DNA of 13,890 nt from Syntrophobacterales bacterium (GTDB lineage Bacteria; Desulfobacterota; Syntrophobacteria; BM002). Below the pieces are notes generated by a model. The model searched no databases and was not told where the DNA came from. It was given only the letters and a program-made list of their open reading frames with translations. Below, one piece after another: positions 13,340 through 13,890 of this stretch (its first letter is position 1; each line of letters starts with the position of its first letter). Where the stretch lies: the NCBI GenBank assembly GCA_030601545.1, contig JAUVTM010000026.1:1-13890 (forward strand). Reading direction: 5' to 3'. Made by a program: the position numbers and the translations under genes.

Positions 13340-13663
13340 CTGTCGAGGGGCTTTCTTTTTTCTCTTGGCTTATGGTAGGGTTACTATTTGAATAGCCAAG
13401 CAGTTTAGAGCCATACCTAACCTGCACTATTCACGAATCTTTTGGATTCGCGAATAAGCACCCGCAACAAATTGAAAATCTTTGTTGCGGGTTTCGACAG
13501 GGTGCTTCGCGCCCGCTCAAGGTTAGCCCTGAGCGGAGGCCCGTAAAGGCCGGAGTCGAAGCCCGGAGGGCGGATTATTCATGAAAGCGAAATGAGTTCA
13601 TGAATAATCCGGGCTAAGACGGTATCGTCTGGGTGTTGGCAAACAAGAAGTGGGAGGTTCAAC
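13340..13663. other. Intergenic region holding composite element B
   Basis: This 324-base gap between the dehydrogenase and the small cysteine-rich gene is mostly the reverse-oriented composite element (13416-13617). The first 75 bases contain a T-rich stretch (13351-13362) after the stop codon but no clear stem before it, so I do not call a terminator. The last 45 bases lead to the ribosome site of the small gene. Confidence 0.7.
13416..13617 (-). repeat. Composite multi-hairpin element, copy B (reverse of copy A)
   Basis: Read on the minus strand, it follows the module order of the copy at 10504-10748. H1: CGGATTATTCATGAA (13571-13585) pairs perfectly with 13597-13611. The core is GGGCTTCGACTCCGGCC…CTCAGGG…CCTTGAG. 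H3: ACCCGCAACAAA (13460-13471) pairs perfectly with 13481-13492. H4: ATTCACGAATC (13429-13439) pairs with GATTCGCGAAT (13445-13455) at 10 of 11 positions. Ends on the minus strand are TTAGCCCGG and GCAGGTTAGG, matching copy A. It is about 45 bases shorter because the stretch around 10611-10660 of copy A is missing. Confidence 0.8.
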
Positions 13664-13879
13664 GTGTCCAAAGTCAAAGAAATCCATGTTCGTTGCATGC
13701 GTTGCCAAGAATTGGTTCCTACGTCTATTAGCTTCAAAGATAGTAAGAGCTTTGATATGGAGACCCTTATTAAGAATCGGCCTCCATGCCCCAGATGCGG
13801 AGAGATGACGAGTTACGATAAAAAAAATATATGTATCCGTGACGAAAGTGGGGAATTCGTTTGTATCGACATCAAATGA
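13664..13879 (+). CDS. Small six-cysteine protein, likely zinc ribbon, function unknown
   Basis: A 71-aa protein I do not recognise as a named family. Two CxxC knuckles, CMRC (C11, C14) and CPRCG (C42, C45), are spaced like a four-cysteine zinc ribbon, and two further cysteines lie at C57 and C67. There is no signal peptide or membrane segment. The GTG start has a strong Shine-Dalgarno, GGGAGG at 13652-13657, with a 6-base spacer, which makes expression credible despite the small size. By eye its codons are more AT-rich than those of its neighbours. It is separated from the dehydrogenase by element B. It could be a regulator or a structural zinc protein; the sequence alone does not decide. 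Confidence 0.8.
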   Translation: MSKVKEIHVRCMRCQELVPTSISFKDSKSFDMETLIKNRPPCPRCGEMTSYDKKNICIRDESGEFVCIDIK

Positions 13880-13890
13880 GAACAGACCAT

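Noticed and set aside
13340..13375. Intrinsic terminator after the dehydrogenase gene
   Set aside because: A T-rich run is present but no stem can be drawn immediately before it.

Overview
The window is a bacterial chromosome segment with core genes, about 54% GC by eye. Gene content is Gram-negative-like: a MEP isoprenoid pathway, a secreted M23 peptidase and a WbpA-type nucleotide-sugar dehydrogenase suggesting surface polysaccharide. The cluster xseA–M23–xseB–ispA–dxs–tlyA recalls Desulfobacterota-type or related uncultured lineages. The intergenic regions are rich in palindromes and word-like repeats, which I associate with environmental or metagenome-assembled genomes. The lineage call is a low-confidence inference.

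Layout. 23-1279 is a short-type S-adenosylhomocysteine hydrolase (ahcY). After a 503-base repeat-filled gap come two peptide/nickel-type ABC transporter ATPases (DppD/OppD-like 1783-2781, DppF/OppF-like 2888-3883) with no permease or binding protein. 4088-9605 is the housekeeping run: xseA, a secreted M23 metallopeptidase, xseB, ispA and dxs. tlyA (9770-10507) and rlmH (10751-11221) follow; both are rRNA methyltransferases. A small NifU-like scaffold gene (11227-11448) lies convergent on the minus strand. A 553-base repeat-containing gap precedes a UDP-N-acetylglucosamine 6-dehydrogenase-like gene (12002-13339). The window ends with a 71-residue six-cysteine protein of unknown function (13664-13879).

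How the genes fit together. xseA and xseB encode the two subunits of exonuclease VII. dxs makes DXP, the first MEP-pathway intermediate, and ispA condenses the resulting C5 units to farnesyl diphosphate. tlyA and rlmH are both predicted to modify helix 69 of 23S rRNA. ahcY removes the S-adenosylhomocysteine that methyltransferases produce.

The most notable content is non-coding. First, two copies of a composite multi-hairpin element lie in opposite orientations (A 10504-10748, B 13416-13617). Their hairpin stems differ in sequence but stay paired, and they share similar short termini. Copy A fills the entire tlyA–rlmH gap, from the tlyA stop codon to two bases before the rlmH start. Second, five intergenic loci share one architecture: an array of short repeated words, a spacer that is usually T-rich, then an array of complementary words. 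The words differ at each locus, so the layout is conserved rather than the sequence. A sixth, one-armed array precedes xseA. I cannot name a described family for either type.
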